Notes: generated by a model not told the origin, from the letters alone. Counted from the stretch's first letter, positions 25,326 to 34,381 are shown. The stretch: DNA of 64,000 nucleotides from Acidobacterium sp. S8 (GCF_009765985.1 NZ_LMUM01000037.1:256113-320112); one strand, 5' to 3'. Numbers and translations: made by a program.

Positions 25326-28300
25326 TCATCCGCCCGCGGCAATTTTCTCCGTCTGGTGCGACATCTTCGCCGTGCGCTCCAGTTTGTCCCAGTTAAAGGG
25401 ACGACCATCGATGGCGCGCTTCAGCGTCTTGAAGAGCACAAGCGAAAAAATCTGACGATACGAAAAACGCTGCAACCAGATATGGAAGAGCAGCCAGCCA
25501 TCGCCTTTATTGGCCGGATGCCGGCGCTCGAGCGCGAACGCTAGCGACGACGTAACGAAATCAATCAGCAGGAACCCGAGGAAGTAGACGAGCAGCTTCT
25601 CGAAGCTCGCCGCGCTCGCCGCCTCCGGATGATAGTGCTTGTTCCACCAGTACTGCAGTATGCCTGCGGCAAACATGATGTCGATGAAAGGCGACACCAG
25701 TGGCAGCAGGATCTGAAAGATCAGAATATTCGGCAGGGCAAAAAGTCCCATGGCGAGATTCGTTCGGAACGCCTGCTTATGTTTGAAGACAGCCTGCAGA
25801 ATTCCGAAAGACCAGCGGAAACGCTGGCGCATCAGGCCATTCATCGTCGTCGGCGCTTCGGTAAAGGCGAGCGCGCGATCCTCATAGATGACCTTATAGT
25901 TCTGTTCGAGCAGGTTCATCGTAAGATCGGCATCTTCCGCAACCGTGTTCGCTGGATATCCGCCAGCCTTAAGAGCGGCGCTCGTGCGCCATGCGCCGAT
26001 AGCTCCCGGAACCACCGTCACCACATTAAAGAGATCGAGCGCGCGACGCTCAAAGTTCTGGCTCGTGATGTATTCCAGGGCCTGCCAGCGTGTCCACAGA
26101 TTCACCTTGTTGCCGACCTTGGCGTTGCCTGCAACCGCGCCGATGCGCTCATCCGCGAAATGGCAAACCAACTTTGCCACTGCATCCTGCGCAATCACGG
26201 TATCGGCATCAATGCCGACATAGAAATCTTCATCCAGATGCTTCAGCGCGAAATTCAGAGCTTCAGCTTTGCCCGCATTCGGCTTCGTCAGAACAGTCAG
26301 CAATCCGGAGGCAATCTCCTCAGGATAGGCCTCACGCACGACTTCAAATGTGCGATCTTTCGAGCCATCGTCGATGACCACGATGCGCATATTTTTATAA
26401 GTCGAGTTCATCACCGACCGCACCGTACGCACAATGACCTTCTCTTCGTTGTAGGCCGGAATCAGCACCGCAACCCTCGGCTCGAAAGTGCCTGTTGCCG
26501 GAACCTTGCGGCGGCGGAAGCGATCGATCAAAGCAAACAGCCCGACAATAATCAGGCGCGCGCTCATCAGCACATCGCCAACAAAAAAGACTGTGACCAC
26601 AAAGTGATTGAAGAAACCGTAAAGGAAGAACGCAACTGAATCGACACGCGCCTGCCAGCGCAGCCGTGGCGCGATCGGCGGCATTACTTCTGCCGTTGTC
26701 TTGCCCATTAGCTCAGAGACAGGAACAAACTCGTAACCTTTGGCCCGCAACGTCGTAATCAGCAGCGGCAGCGCAGCCACCGTCACCGTGCGATCCCCAC
26801 CGCCATCGTGCATCAGTATGATGCTGCCGCGGAAATCCGGCCGCTCTTTCATCGCCGCCAGCGATGCCAGCACATTATCGACAATCTCCTGCGGAGTTTT
26901 GCGCGGATGCTCGTTCCAATCTTCGGTATCAATCTTGTTGCCGACAATGATGTAGCCCATCTGCTCGATGCGATCGGCAGGAGCAGCCTGATCGTTCGTG
27001 TCAGGCTCCTGATCGATCGAGTATGGCGGACGGAAGTAGAGCGGCTGCCTGCCTAACTCGGCGGCAAAAAGACGCTCCGTGAGATTCAGTTCCAACTCCA
27101 CCTGGCGCTGCGAAATTTCGCTGATATCCGGATGCGTAAAAGTATGATTGCCGACTTCATGGCCTTCACGCACATAGCGCTTCAACAGGCTCGTGTGGTC
27201 CGCCGCCTCCTGGCCAATCACCATGAAGGCGCCCTTCACGTTGTACTGCTTCAGAATGTCGAGGATCTTCGGCGTCCATACCGGATCAGGACCATCATCA
27301 AATGAAAGCGCCAGCTTCTTCGGTTGATACCCATACTGTCCCAGCGTGTAGGAATGCGGCAGCGTCACCATGCGCTCATCGGTGATCGTGAAGTTATCCG
27401 AGTCCATGCTGATCGTTCGACTGCCGCGTTCAGGCCGCGCCACAATGCGCAGAATGTCGCCTTCGCCCTCAGTGTTGACATCGTGGCCCGGCGGCACATC
27501 CTGAAGAAGCTGCGGAGCATCGGGCGCGCCCGGATGATCCCAGATCGCCCACATCGAGCCATCTTCCTCGCCCAGCCTCCACAGAGCGAACGTCCTCAAT
27601 CCCATCTGCCGCGCCGCGCGCAGTTCGTTCAAGGTCGTCACGCCATCCAGGAACCACACCTGATGACGCACGTGCTCGTCTTCATCGTCGTAAGCGAAGT
27701 GCGGGTTCAGCTCGTCGCCTTCAAGGTGTACATCGGCATCTGCGTCAGAGGCGCGCTGCCAAGCCTCCTGCACAGTCAAATCCTCGGTGTCGAGAACCTT
27801 GTTGCTCGGCTTCTTGCCCTTTTCCGGCAGAGGCGTAGACCAGTCGTAACCATAATTGCCCAGCGCGCAAATGACCTTCTGCTTGGGAACCAGCTTGAGC
27901 ACATGCGTCAAATTGCCTTCAAACCAATCCTGCGCCGCCACCGGCCCCGGAGCGCTCGACTCTTCATGCTGGTCGTAATTCATCAGGATGATGCCGTCGC
28001 TGTTCTTCGCCAGCGTTTTCAGTACCGCATCCGGCGTGCTCACCTGGACATTCACATAGAGCCGCAGATTCTTCGCATGCAGATCGGTGTAGATTTCTCC
28101 CAGCCACTCGGCATACAGCTTCGCGTCTTTGTCCGGAATCTGCTCAAAGTCAAGGCAAAGTCCGCGATAACTCGGGCTGGCAGACAAAAATTTATCAATT
28201 TGAATATGCAGGCTTTCGCGCGCAGCCGGATTTTCCAGCATTTTCCCAATCACATCGCCGTTCCAGCTGCCAGCCTTCACGTCATAGTCATTCAGCATGG

Positions 28301-28823
28301 GAAAGATCTCTGTATCTTCCTTTGCTGCGGCAATCGTGCGGGCGACGCGGTTCTCCGGATCGATGCTGTGCACACCCGCCGAATCGACAACTTCATAGAC
28401 TTTGACAGGGAAGAGCGATGTGGCGGCGGTCAGCCTGCCGTCCGGCGTGCTTACATGCAGCCAGTCGGGAAAGAGCAGATCGATCTGATGGATATGAGCC
28501 TTCAGCGAAGAGTAGCTGGGCTCGTCGTTGACATAAAATGCCGCGCGCAATCCTTCATCCGTATTCAACGGAATCTCTGACGGCTTGCGGTACGTGCGCC
28601 TGCGCGTCGGGCGCGGCGCGGCTTTCTTCAGATCAGCAGGAGGTTTCAGCGCTTTGTAATTGCGCTTCTGGGAGGGCAGCAGCAGCTCCGGCAGCGATTG
28701 ACGCTTGATCACGCTAAAGGCAAAGACGGCGAGCACCAGGGTCAGTATCACGGCTGTTGCGTCAAAAACGCGCCTCAGGCGTTTCCAGCGTTTACGCTGT
28801 GGATCGTAAAAAACCTGTTTCAT
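25326..28823 (-). CDS. Three-domain envelope polysaccharide protein: GH18-like hydrolase, NodB deacetylase and GT2 synthase
   Basis: 1165 residues. A membrane anchor near 22-42 leads to a GH18-like domain (about 110-440) with LCLDFEQIPDKDAKLYAEWL holding the DxE pair. A NodB polysaccharide deacetylase domain (about 500-690) shows LALSFDDGPDPVWTPKIL, EVGNHTFTHPDISE and YFRPPYSIDQ, the metal and catalytic motifs. After a transmembrane helix pair near 735-780 comes a processive GT2 domain (about 790-1010) with LIPAYNEEKVIVRTV, VVIDDGSKDRTF, VGIDADTVIA, EDADLTMNLLEQ and RQRFRWSFGI. C-terminal membrane helices follow. It probably makes and trims a beta-linked amino-sugar polymer, comparable to PgaB/PgaC on one chain. 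The ATG at 28823 is followed by MKQVFYDPQRK. Confidence 0.85.
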   Translation of the reverse strand: MKQVFYDPQRKRWKRLRRVFDATAVILTLVLAVFAFSVIKRQSLPELLLPSQKRNYKALKPPADLKKAAPRPTRRRTYRKPSEIPLNTDEGLRAAFYVNDEPSYSSLKAHIHQIDLLFPDWLHVSTPDGRLTAATSLFPVKVYEVVDSAGVHSIDPENRVARTIAAAKEDTEIFPMLNDYDVKAGSWNGDVIGKMLENPAARESLHIQIDKFLSASPSYRGLCLDFEQIPDKDAKLYAEWLGEIYTDLHAKNLRLYVNVQVSTPDAVLKTLAKNSDGIILMNYDQHEESSAPGPVAAQDWFEGNLTHVLKLVPKQKVICALGNYGYDWSTPLPEKGKKPSNKVLDTEDLTVQEAWQRASDADADVHLEGDELNPHFAYDDEDEHVRHQVWFLDGVTTLNELRAARQMGLRTFALWRLGEEDGSMWAIWDHPGAPDAPQLLQDVPPGHDVNTEGEGDILRIVARPERGSRTISMDSDNFTITDERMVTLPHSYTLGQYGYQPKKLALSFDDGPDPVWTPKILDILKQYNVKGAFMVIGQEAADHTSLLKRYVREGHEVGNHTFTHPDISEISQRQVELELNLTERLFAAELGRQPLYFRPPYSIDQEPDTNDQAAPADRIEQMGYIIVGNKIDTEDWNEHPRKTPQEIVDNVLASLAAMKERPDFRGSIILMHDGGGDRTVTVAALPLLITTLRAKGYEFVPVSELMGKTTAEVMPPIAPRLRWQARVDSVAFFLYGFFNHFVVTVFFVGDVLMSARLIIVGLFALIDRFRRRKVPATGTFEPRVAVLIPAYNEEKVIVRTVRSVMNSTYKNMRIVVIDDGSKDRTFEVVREAYPEEIASGLLTVLTKPNAGKAEALNFALKHLDEDFYVGIDADTVIAQDAVAKLVCHFADERIGAVAGNAKVGNKVNLWTRWQALEYITSQNFERRALDLFNVVTVVPGAIGAWRTSAALKAGGYPANTVAEDADLTMNLLEQNYKVIYEDRALAFTEAPTTMNGLMRQRFRWSFGILQAVFKHKQAFRTNLAMGLFALPNILIFQILLPLVSPFIDIMFAAGILQYWWNKHYHPEAASAASFEKLLVYFLGFLLIDFVTSSLAFALERRHPANKGDGWLLFHIWLQRFSYRQIFSLVLFKTLKRAIDGRPFNWDKLERTAKMSHQTEKIAAGG

Positions 28824-28892
28824 GCTCTCCTGATCTTCTTCAAATATCTATTGTATTCGTCAGCCGCTCGCTGCCTTGTATGATTCATTTGC

Positions 28893-30254
28893 ATGCTGGC
28901 TGCGCTTCCTCGCAAATGGTGGATGATTCTTTTTGCGCTCGCTGCCGGAGCCGCACTGCGGTTCTGGTTCATCCACGCCTACCCTGAAGTGCAGGGCGAT
29001 CCCCTCATCTATGGCGATATCGCCAAAAACTGGATGCTGCACGGCATCTACGGCCTTTCAGGCACGGATGGCATCCGCCCCACCCTCATCCGCCTGCCCG
29101 GCTATCCGCTTTTTTTGATGCTCTGTTTCCGGCTCTTCGGCATGGAGCACTACCACGCGGTCATGTACGCGCAAACGGCAATCGATCTGGCTTCGTGTCT
29201 GCTCATCGCCGGCTTCGCAGCTAAGATTGCCTCGCCGCGCGCAGCCTGGACCGCCCTGTGGCTCGCCGCGCTCTGTCCCTTTACCGCGAACTACGCGGCA
29301 ACGCCGCTCACAGAAACGCTGGAGCTTTTTTGCATCGCTCTGGCTCTCTTCTCGTTCGCGCGCCTCTTGGAGAACCCGCAATGGCGCTGGGTGTTGCTGT
29401 TGGCTCTCGCCCTCAGCTACGCAGCCATTCTGCGGCCCGACGGCGCTCTGCTTGCCGTGGCTCTCTGCCCGGCCATCGTCTATTACGGCGCGAAACTCTG
29501 GGGCATGCGCCAGATGCTGCGCATGGCCGTCGTCTGCGGTGCGCTTGCCATGCTGCCATTTGTACCCTGGGCCTTCCGCAACTGGAGCACGTTTCATGTC
29601 TTTCAGCCGCTGGCTCCCCGCTACGCCATGGATCCCGGCGAATACACCGACCCCGGCTTCAACCGCTGGACGAAGAGCGTCTGCGCTGATCTGACCTGCA
29701 CCTGGGAAATTTACTGGAACGCGAACAGCGATGCGATGCCGTTTGAAAATCTGCCCGATCGCGCCTTCGATTCGCTGGCGCAGTATGAAAAGACCAAGCA
29801 TCTTTTCGCCGACTACAACAAAATCACGACTCTTACCCCTGAGATCGATGAACGCTTCGCCGATCTCGCACACGAGCGCATCGCCGCCAGGCCGCTTCGC
29901 TATTTCGTCGCCATGCCTCTGCTCCGGCTCGCCGACATGTGGCTGCGCCCACGCACTGAGCTGCTCTGGATCGAGCTGCGCTGGTGGGAGTATTCGAAAC
30001 ACCACTCGGAAACAGAATTTGTCGCTGCCTATGCCGCGCTCAATCTCGTCTATCTCATTCTGGCTCTGATCGGCATTTACCGCTGGCCTCGTTTTACCGG
30101 AGCGATGCTGCTCTTCATTTTCCTGCGCTGCGCATTGCTGGCTACCATCGAGGCGCCCGAGCCGCGCTATACACTGGAATGTTTCCCCATGCTCATCGCG
30201 CTGGCTGGCGTGGCGTTTGACCACAGGCGGAATTATCTGCGTCTGCCCATTTAA
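28893..30254 (+). CDS. GT39/ArnT-like membrane glycosyltransferase
   Basis: 453 residues with about ten transmembrane helices. The first periplasmic loop has FWFIHAYPEVQGDPLIYGDI (acidic residues at the usual GT-C catalytic position near 34-40) and RPTLIRLPGYPLFLML, a hallmark of the PMT_2/dolichyl-phosphate-mannose-mannosyltransferase superfamily. Such enzymes transfer sugars from polyprenyl-phosphate donors to envelope acceptors. The acceptor is unknown. It is divergent from the GH18-deacetylase-GT2 gene across 69 bases, and both may act on surface glycans. The methyltransferase gene starts 18 bases after its stop. Confidence 0.75.
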   Translation: MLAALPRKWWMILFALAAGAALRFWFIHAYPEVQGDPLIYGDIAKNWMLHGIYGLSGTDGIRPTLIRLPGYPLFLMLCFRLFGMEHYHAVMYAQTAIDLASCLLIAGFAAKIASPRAAWTALWLAALCPFTANYAATPLTETLELFCIALALFSFARLLENPQWRWVLLLALALSYAAILRPDGALLAVALCPAIVYYGAKLWGMRQMLRMAVVCGALAMLPFVPWAFRNWSTFHVFQPLAPRYAMDPGEYTDPGFNRWTKSVCADLTCTWEIYWNANSDAMPFENLPDRAFDSLAQYEKTKHLFADYNKITTLTPEIDERFADLAHERIAARPLRYFVAMPLLRLADMWLRPRTELLWIELRWWEYSKHHSETEFVAAYAALNLVYLILALIGIYRWPRFTGAMLLFIFLRCALLATIEAPEPRYTLECFPMLIALAGVAFDHRRNYLRLPI

Positions 30255-30272
30255 GACTCTCAACGGAGAATC

Positions 30273-30941
30273 ATGAATCAGGAACTCTGGACCGCCGTCG
30301 ACCAATATGTCCATGAACAACTCGTGCCCTCTGATCCGGCACTCGATGCCGCGCTCGCCGCCTGTGAGGAAGAAGGCCTGCCCGCCATCAGCGTAACCGC
30401 AAGCCAGGGCAAGCTGCTGCACATGTTGGCTCTTATGCAGGGCGCAAGCAATATCCTCGAAATCGGAACCCTCGGCGGCTACAGCACCATATGGCTCGCG
30501 CGCGCTCTGCCTTCCGGCGGACGGCTGGTGACACTCGAGGCCGATCCGAAGCACGCACGGGTGGCAAGCGAAAACATCGCCCGAGCCGGCTTATCGAATG
30601 TGGTCGAGCTGCGCGAAGGCAGGGCGCTCGAAACGCTGCCGGAGCTGGCTGCCGAAGGACTTGAAGCCTTCGACCTCATCTTCATCGACGCCGACAAGCG
30701 CAACAACCCGAAGTATTTTGACTGGGCCCTCCGCCTGTCGCGCAAGGGCAGTCTGATCATCGTCGACAACGTCATCCGCGAAGGCTCGATCCTTCAACCT
30801 GAAAGCAAAGACGCTGATGTGCAGGGCGTACGTCATCTCTTCGAACGCATGGCGGCCGAACCGCGCATCCTTTCCACCGCCATGCAAACCGTCGGCAGCA
30901 AAGGCTACGACGGCTTCGCCATCGCGTTGGTGACTGCCTAA
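30273..30941 (+). CDS. O-methyltransferase family 3 (COMT-like)
   Basis: 222 residues. SAM-binding motif I is ILEIGTLGGYSTIWLARALP near 61. LVTLEADPKHARVASENI and the metal-site segment LIFIDADKRNNPKYFDWAL near 131 follow, then GSLIIVDNVIREG, all typical of the divalent-cation-dependent catechol/caffeoyl-CoA O-methyltransferase family. The substrate is unknown. CAACGGAGA about eight bases before the ATG gives a ribosome-binding site. It is probably cotranscribed with the glycosyltransferase upstream. Confidence 0.88.
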   Translation: MNQELWTAVDQYVHEQLVPSDPALDAALAACEEEGLPAISVTASQGKLLHMLALMQGASNILEIGTLGGYSTIWLARALPSGGRLVTLEADPKHARVASENIARAGLSNVVELREGRALETLPELAAEGLEAFDLIFIDADKRNNPKYFDWALRLSRKGSLIIVDNVIREGSILQPESKDADVQGVRHLFERMAAEPRILSTAMQTVGSKGYDGFAIALVTA

Positions 30942-31013
30942 CCCCGGACAAGCCGTCAACGGTGCTCATGTTGTCGCGCATTCTTGCGAAAGTGTGGGTA
31001 GGTTTTATAGGGT

Positions 31014-31085
31014 AGAAGCACCGGCCTTCAGGCCGGTGACTTCAATCCGCCCAAAAGGGGCTTTAGCCCCGGGCTTTCCACTTCT
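31014..31085. repeat. Double-hairpin repeat, copy A
   Basis: CACCGGCC (31019-31026) pairs with GGCCGGTG (31031-31038). Nineteen bases later GGGGCT (31057-31062) pairs with AGCCCC (31065-31070). The unit is bounded by AGAAG (31014-31018) and CTTCT (31081-31085). It sits about ten bases past the SDR stop. A related unit lies upstream of the same gene. Confidence 0.7.
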
Positions 31086-31094
31086 GCCGAATCC

Positions 31095-31871
31095 TCACAC
31101 CCAGCCGCCATCCACAATGTAGCTCTGATTCGTGATCGCCGAAGAATCATCGGCAGCGAGAAAAAGCACAAGCCGCGAAACATCCTCCGGCATGAGCGAC
31201 CGCTTAAGGCTCTGTCCGTTCAGAATTTCATTCTCGTACTCAGGCGTCCACCACAAGCGGCGCTGCCTTTCCGTCAAAATCGCCCCCGGCAGCACACAAT
31301 TCACACGAACGCCCGAGGGCCCAAGTTCATGCGCCATGGTGCGAGTAAGACCCACAATACCGGCCTTCGCCGTAACGTATGCGGGCAGCCCGGTACTCGG
31401 AATCATCCAGGAAATCGAGCTCATATTGATAATCGAACCCTGCCCTCGCGTCTTCATGCCCGGTGCGACCGCCTGCATGGCGAAGAACTGGTGGCGCAGG
31501 CAGACCGCCATCATTTTGTCCCAGTATTCAGGCGTAACATCTTCCCACGCATGACGCTCATCATTCGCCGCGTTGTTCACCAGCACTTCTATCAGGCCAA
31601 GAGTCTTTTCGGCTCCCTGAATGGCCTGCTTCAGTGCAGAAATATCCGTAAGATCGCAGGGAAGAAAAAGCGGTGCGTACTCCGCAATCTCGCTAAGGCT
31701 CTCAACTAGCTCTTCGGAAGGCCCTCGCACGAGATCAAGAAAAGCTACCTTCGCGCCCTGCAATGCAAAATGCTCCACCATCGAGGCACCGATACCCGAG
31801 CCACCGCCAGTGATGAGCACCCCTTTGCCCCTGAGACTTGGATAGCGAGCAAACCGCTCTCCGTCTATCAT
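31095..31871 (-). CDS. Short-chain dehydrogenase/reductase
   Basis: About 258 residues. The cofactor-binding motif LITGGGSGIGASMVEHFALQ is near 20, VLVNNAANDERHAW near 93 is the NNAG-type segment, and the catalytic tetrad shows Ser in IINMSSISWM and Tyr-x3-Lys in PAYVTAKAGIVGL near 162. ADDSSAITNQSYIVDGGWV is the usual classical-SDR ending. The substrate cannot be told. The ATG at 31871 has GAGAGGA seven bases upstream; the open frame to 31928 would add 19 residues unlike the family. The gene is bracketed on both sides by copies of the same double-hairpin repeat. Confidence 0.88.
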   Translation of the reverse strand: MIDGERFARYPSLRGKGVLITGGGSGIGASMVEHFALQGAKVAFLDLVRGPSEELVESLSEIAEYAPLFLPCDLTDISALKQAIQGAEKTLGLIEVLVNNAANDERHAWEDVTPEYWDKMMAVCLRHQFFAMQAVAPGMKTRGQGSIINMSSISWMIPSTGLPAYVTAKAGIVGLTRTMAHELGPSGVRVNCVLPGAILTERQRRLWWTPEYENEILNGQSLKRSLMPEDVSRLVLFLAADDSSAITNQSYIVDGGWV

Positions 31872-31961
31872 CGAATTTCCTCTCGCCATTGGCTTATCGC
31901 AGCATGGTATCGCAGCTGCTGGATCCAAATCGTGTCAACGAATCAGAACACGGTTTTCAGG

Positions 31962-32021
31962 CAGAAGCACCGGGCTTTCGCCCGGTGAATACGGTCGGCA
32001 AATAGAAGGGGCTTCCGCCCC
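31962..32021. repeat. Double-hairpin repeat, copy B
   Basis: CACCGGGC (31968-31975) pairs with GCCCGGTG (31980-31987), and GGGGC (32008-32012) pairs with GCCCC (32017-32021). The leading AGAAGCACCGG matches copy A and the orientation is the same. Arms differ from copy A but remain complementary. A piece like the other repeat family (CCGTCATCCT, from about 32031) follows immediately. It lies upstream of the SDR start and before the aldehyde dehydrogenase gene. Confidence 0.7.
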
Positions 32022-32064
32022 GATTTCATGCCGTCATCCTCTGCCTGCGTTAAACTGAACAGTT

Positions 32065-33657
32065 ATGGCTACCGCAGTGAATCCCACCGTCATCCTGCCC
32101 CGCACGCCCAAGGGCGAATTTCGCAACGAACCCTTCGTCGATTTTTCAAAGTATGAAAACGCGAACCTGATAAAGGACGCGCTGGTGCAAGTCGGCGACA
32201 TGCTGGGTCACGAGTACGAATTAGTCATTGGCGGCGAACGTATGCGCGGGTCCGCCAAGCTCGAATCGCATAATCCTGCAAAACCGACGCAGATCGTCGG
32301 TATTCATCAGGAGGCCTCGCCCAGGCATACTGAGATGGCAATCGAGGCCGCTCTCAAGGCCTTCGAGACCTGGCGATATGCGCATGTGGAAGAGCGCACC
32401 TCGCTGCTGCTGAATGCGTCGCGCATCATCCGTGAACGCAAAGCCGAATTTTGCGCGTGGCTGACCTACGAAGTCGGCAAGAACTGGGCGGAAGCCGATG
32501 CCGACGTAGCCGAAACGATAGACTTCCTCGAGTTTTATGCGCGTGAGGCCCTGCGGCTTTCCACGGCCACCACGCCGATCCAGTATCCCGGCGAGCGCAA
32601 CGAGCTGCTCTACATCCCGTTGGGCGTCGGTGCCGTCATTCCGCCGTGGAACTTCCCATTTGCCATCATGGCCGGCATGACGGCTGCCGCCATCGTAACC
32701 GGCAACACTGTCGTTCTCAAGCCCTCAACCGACGCGCCCACCATCGCCGCGCGCTTTCTTGACGTGCTGGAAGAGGCCGGCATGCCGCCAGGTGTCGTCA
32801 ATCTCTGCCAGGGCGGCCCTGCCGTTGGTCAGGCCATCGTCGAACATCCAAAGACACGTTTCATCGCCTTTACCGGCTCGAAAAAGGTTGGTCTGGAGAT
32901 CCACGAGCGCGCCGCCAAAACTCAGCCCGGTCAGATATGGATCAAGCGGACCATTCTCGAGATGGGTGGCAAGGATTCCATCATCGTCAGCTCCGATGCG
33001 GATCTTGATGAAGCGGTAGCAGGCGTGATCACCTCGGCCTTTGGCTTCAGCGGCCAGAAGTGCTCAGCTTGCTCGCGGGCCATCATCGAGGAGCCCCTAT
33101 ATGACGTTTTCATTGACCGCATACGCGAAGCCGTGCCGAAACTGACAATCGGTGATCCGGCGAAAAATCCGAATATGGGACCCGTCGTGAATGCCCGTGC
33201 GATGAAAACCATCCAAAGCTATATCGAGACCGGCAAAAAGGAAGGCCGTTTGATAGCGGGCGGCAACGCCGTCGAAACTCCCGAACAGGGCTACTTCCTC
33301 GAACCAACCGTCTTTGCCGACGTCGCTCCCGACGCGCGCATCGCTCAGGAAGAGATATTCGGGCCGGTGCTGGCGATTATCAAAGCAAAATCCTACGATC
33401 ACGCACTCGAAATCGCCAACAATACGGAGTACGGCCTGACCGGAGCGGTCTACACCGCCGATCGCGAAAAACTCGACCACGCCCGCCGCGTCTTCCATGT
33501 GGGCAATCTCTATCTGAATAGAAAGTGCACAGGAGCTATGGTCGGCGCTCACCCCTTTGGCGGCTTCAATATGTCCGGCACCGACTCCAAGGCCGGCGGT
33601 CCTGATTACCTTCTACTGTTCACCCAGGGGAAATCAGTCGCCGAAAAGTTGCGTTAA
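32065..33657 (+). CDS. L-glutamate gamma-semialdehyde (1-pyrroline-5-carboxylate) dehydrogenase, RocA/PruA-like
   Basis: 530 residues of the aldehyde dehydrogenase superfamily. GVGAVIPPWNFPFAIMAG (near 190) and NTVVLKPSTDAPTIAARF bind NAD, IAFTGSKKVGLEIHERAA and LEMGGKDSIIVSSDADLDEA (with the general-base Glu) follow, and the catalytic Cys lies in SGQKCSACSRAIIEE near 330. The N-terminal 100 residues and the ending MVGAHPFGGFNMSGTDSKAG resemble the P5C dehydrogenases of the Bacillus RocA group that finish proline/arginine catabolism to glutamate. No proline dehydrogenase domain is fused or adjacent, so another aldehyde substrate is possible. Confidence 0.85.
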   Translation: MATAVNPTVILPRTPKGEFRNEPFVDFSKYENANLIKDALVQVGDMLGHEYELVIGGERMRGSAKLESHNPAKPTQIVGIHQEASPRHTEMAIEAALKAFETWRYAHVEERTSLLLNASRIIRERKAEFCAWLTYEVGKNWAEADADVAETIDFLEFYAREALRLSTATTPIQYPGERNELLYIPLGVGAVIPPWNFPFAIMAGMTAAAIVTGNTVVLKPSTDAPTIAARFLDVLEEAGMPPGVVNLCQGGPAVGQAIVEHPKTRFIAFTGSKKVGLEIHERAAKTQPGQIWIKRTILEMGGKDSIIVSSDADLDEAVAGVITSAFGFSGQKCSACSRAIIEEPLYDVFIDRIREAVPKLTIGDPAKNPNMGPVVNARAMKTIQSYIETGKKEGRLIAGGNAVETPEQGYFLEPTVFADVAPDARIAQEEIFGPVLAIIKAKSYDHALEIANNTEYGLTGAVYTADREKLDHARRVFHVGNLYLNRKCTGAMVGAHPFGGFNMSGTDSKAGGPDYLLLFTQGKSVAEKLR

Positions 33658-33661
33658 ATGC

Positions 33662-33686
33662 AAAAAAGGGCCAGCAAAGCTGGCCC
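33662..33686 (-). terminator. Hairpin between aldehyde dehydrogenase and LuxR-type gene (distal)
   Basis: GGGCCAGC (33668-33675) pairs perfectly with GCTGGCCC (33679-33686). The A-run at 33662-33667 becomes a U-run on the minus strand, so it ends minus-strand transcription best. It is also a few bases past the plus-strand stop. Confidence 0.7.
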
Positions 33687-33692
33687 TGAAGC

Positions 33693-33718
33693 ACAAAAAA
33701 AGCAGCTTTTCGGCTGCG
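33693..33718 (-). terminator. Intrinsic terminator of the LuxR-type regulator gene (proximal)
   Basis: GCAGC and GCTGC (33702-33706 and 33713-33717) form a short stem followed on the minus strand by seven U (A-run 33695-33701). It starts four bases past the LuxR-gene stop. With the next hairpin it makes a tandem pair. Confidence 0.65.
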
Positions 33719-33721
33719 GAT

Positions 33722-34381
33722 TTACACCAGAACTCCCATCATTTCATTGCCGACGGCAGCTGCCGCGTCGGCCAGCATTTTATGGTGAATAGTGAAGAGA
33801 GCGAGTTCTAATCGGTCCGAAACCCCTGTCTTATCATAGACATTGCGCAGGTAATTCTTCACTACTTGTTCCGTGGTCCCCAGCTTCATCGCAATCTCCT
33901 TGTTCTTACAGCCTTGAACGATGAGCGCGACAATTTTCATCTCTTTTAAAGTCAGGCGATCGCGTACGCGAGCTCCTACTGCGTCTTCATGGAGATGGGA
34001 AACCTCATTACTTGCTGCCTGTTGAAACTGTCCTCCAGCTCCAACCTGGCGCACGCAGTCGATCAAAACCGGGCTGCTTACGTTGCGATACATCAAGCCC
34101 TCGACTCCTGCTGAGAGAAAGCGTGCTGGTGAATCACTATTTTCCAGAATTGCAATGGAACGGCTGCCAGCTCGTGCAACTCGCTGGGAAAGGGTGGTGA
34201 GGTCAGTGACCAGAGTGGCCGCAAAAATCAGCATGACACCGCGAAATGCGTCCAAAGCCTGATAAAGGCGTTCAGGATCCGGGCACTGAGCAATGATGCG
34301 AAAATCGTCCTCCATGGCCAGAATTTTCGCCGTACCTGCGCGAAAAATTGCCTGATTATCCGCAAGAATAATTTTGTTCAT
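33722..34381 (-). CDS. NarL/LuxR-type DNA-binding regulator with a degenerate receiver domain
   Basis: About 219 residues. The C-terminal LuxR helix-turn-helix is clear: LTLKEMKIVALIVQGCKNKE then TTEQVVKNYLRNVYDKTGVS (about 150-200). The N-terminal domain looks like a receiver (MNKIILADNQAIFRAGTAKIL) with one acidic residue kept, but the phosphoacceptor Asp expected in strand three is missing (RGVMLIFAATLV), and the conserved Lys near 105 is replaced (GLMYRNVSSP). It therefore should not be switched by ordinary phosphotransfer. The start at 34381 gives the standard receiver N-terminus; the frame is open to 34594 and would add 71 residues, so the start is uncertain. It is divergent from the receiver-flavoprotein and kinase operon. 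Confidence 0.8.
   Translation of the reverse strand: MNKIILADNQAIFRAGTAKILAMEDDFRIIAQCPDPERLYQALDAFRGVMLIFAATLVTDLTTLSQRVARAGSRSIAILENSDSPARFLSAGVEGLMYRNVSSPVLIDCVRQVGAGGQFQQAASNEVSHLHEDAVGARVRDRLTLKEMKIVALIVQGCKNKEIAMKLGTTEQVVKNYLRNVYDKTGVSDRLELALFTIHHKMLADAAAAVGNEMMGVLV

Noticed and set aside
27324-28580. 418-codon open frame antisense to the GH18-deacetylase-GT2 gene
   Set aside because: Shadow of a real gene; composition is His/Arg/Gln rich and shows no domain.
29058-30554. 498-codon open frame antisense to the GT39-like membrane gene
   Set aside because: The plus strand carries a convincing ten-helix protein with family motifs; the antisense frame is charged and repetitive in the way high-G+C shadow frames are.
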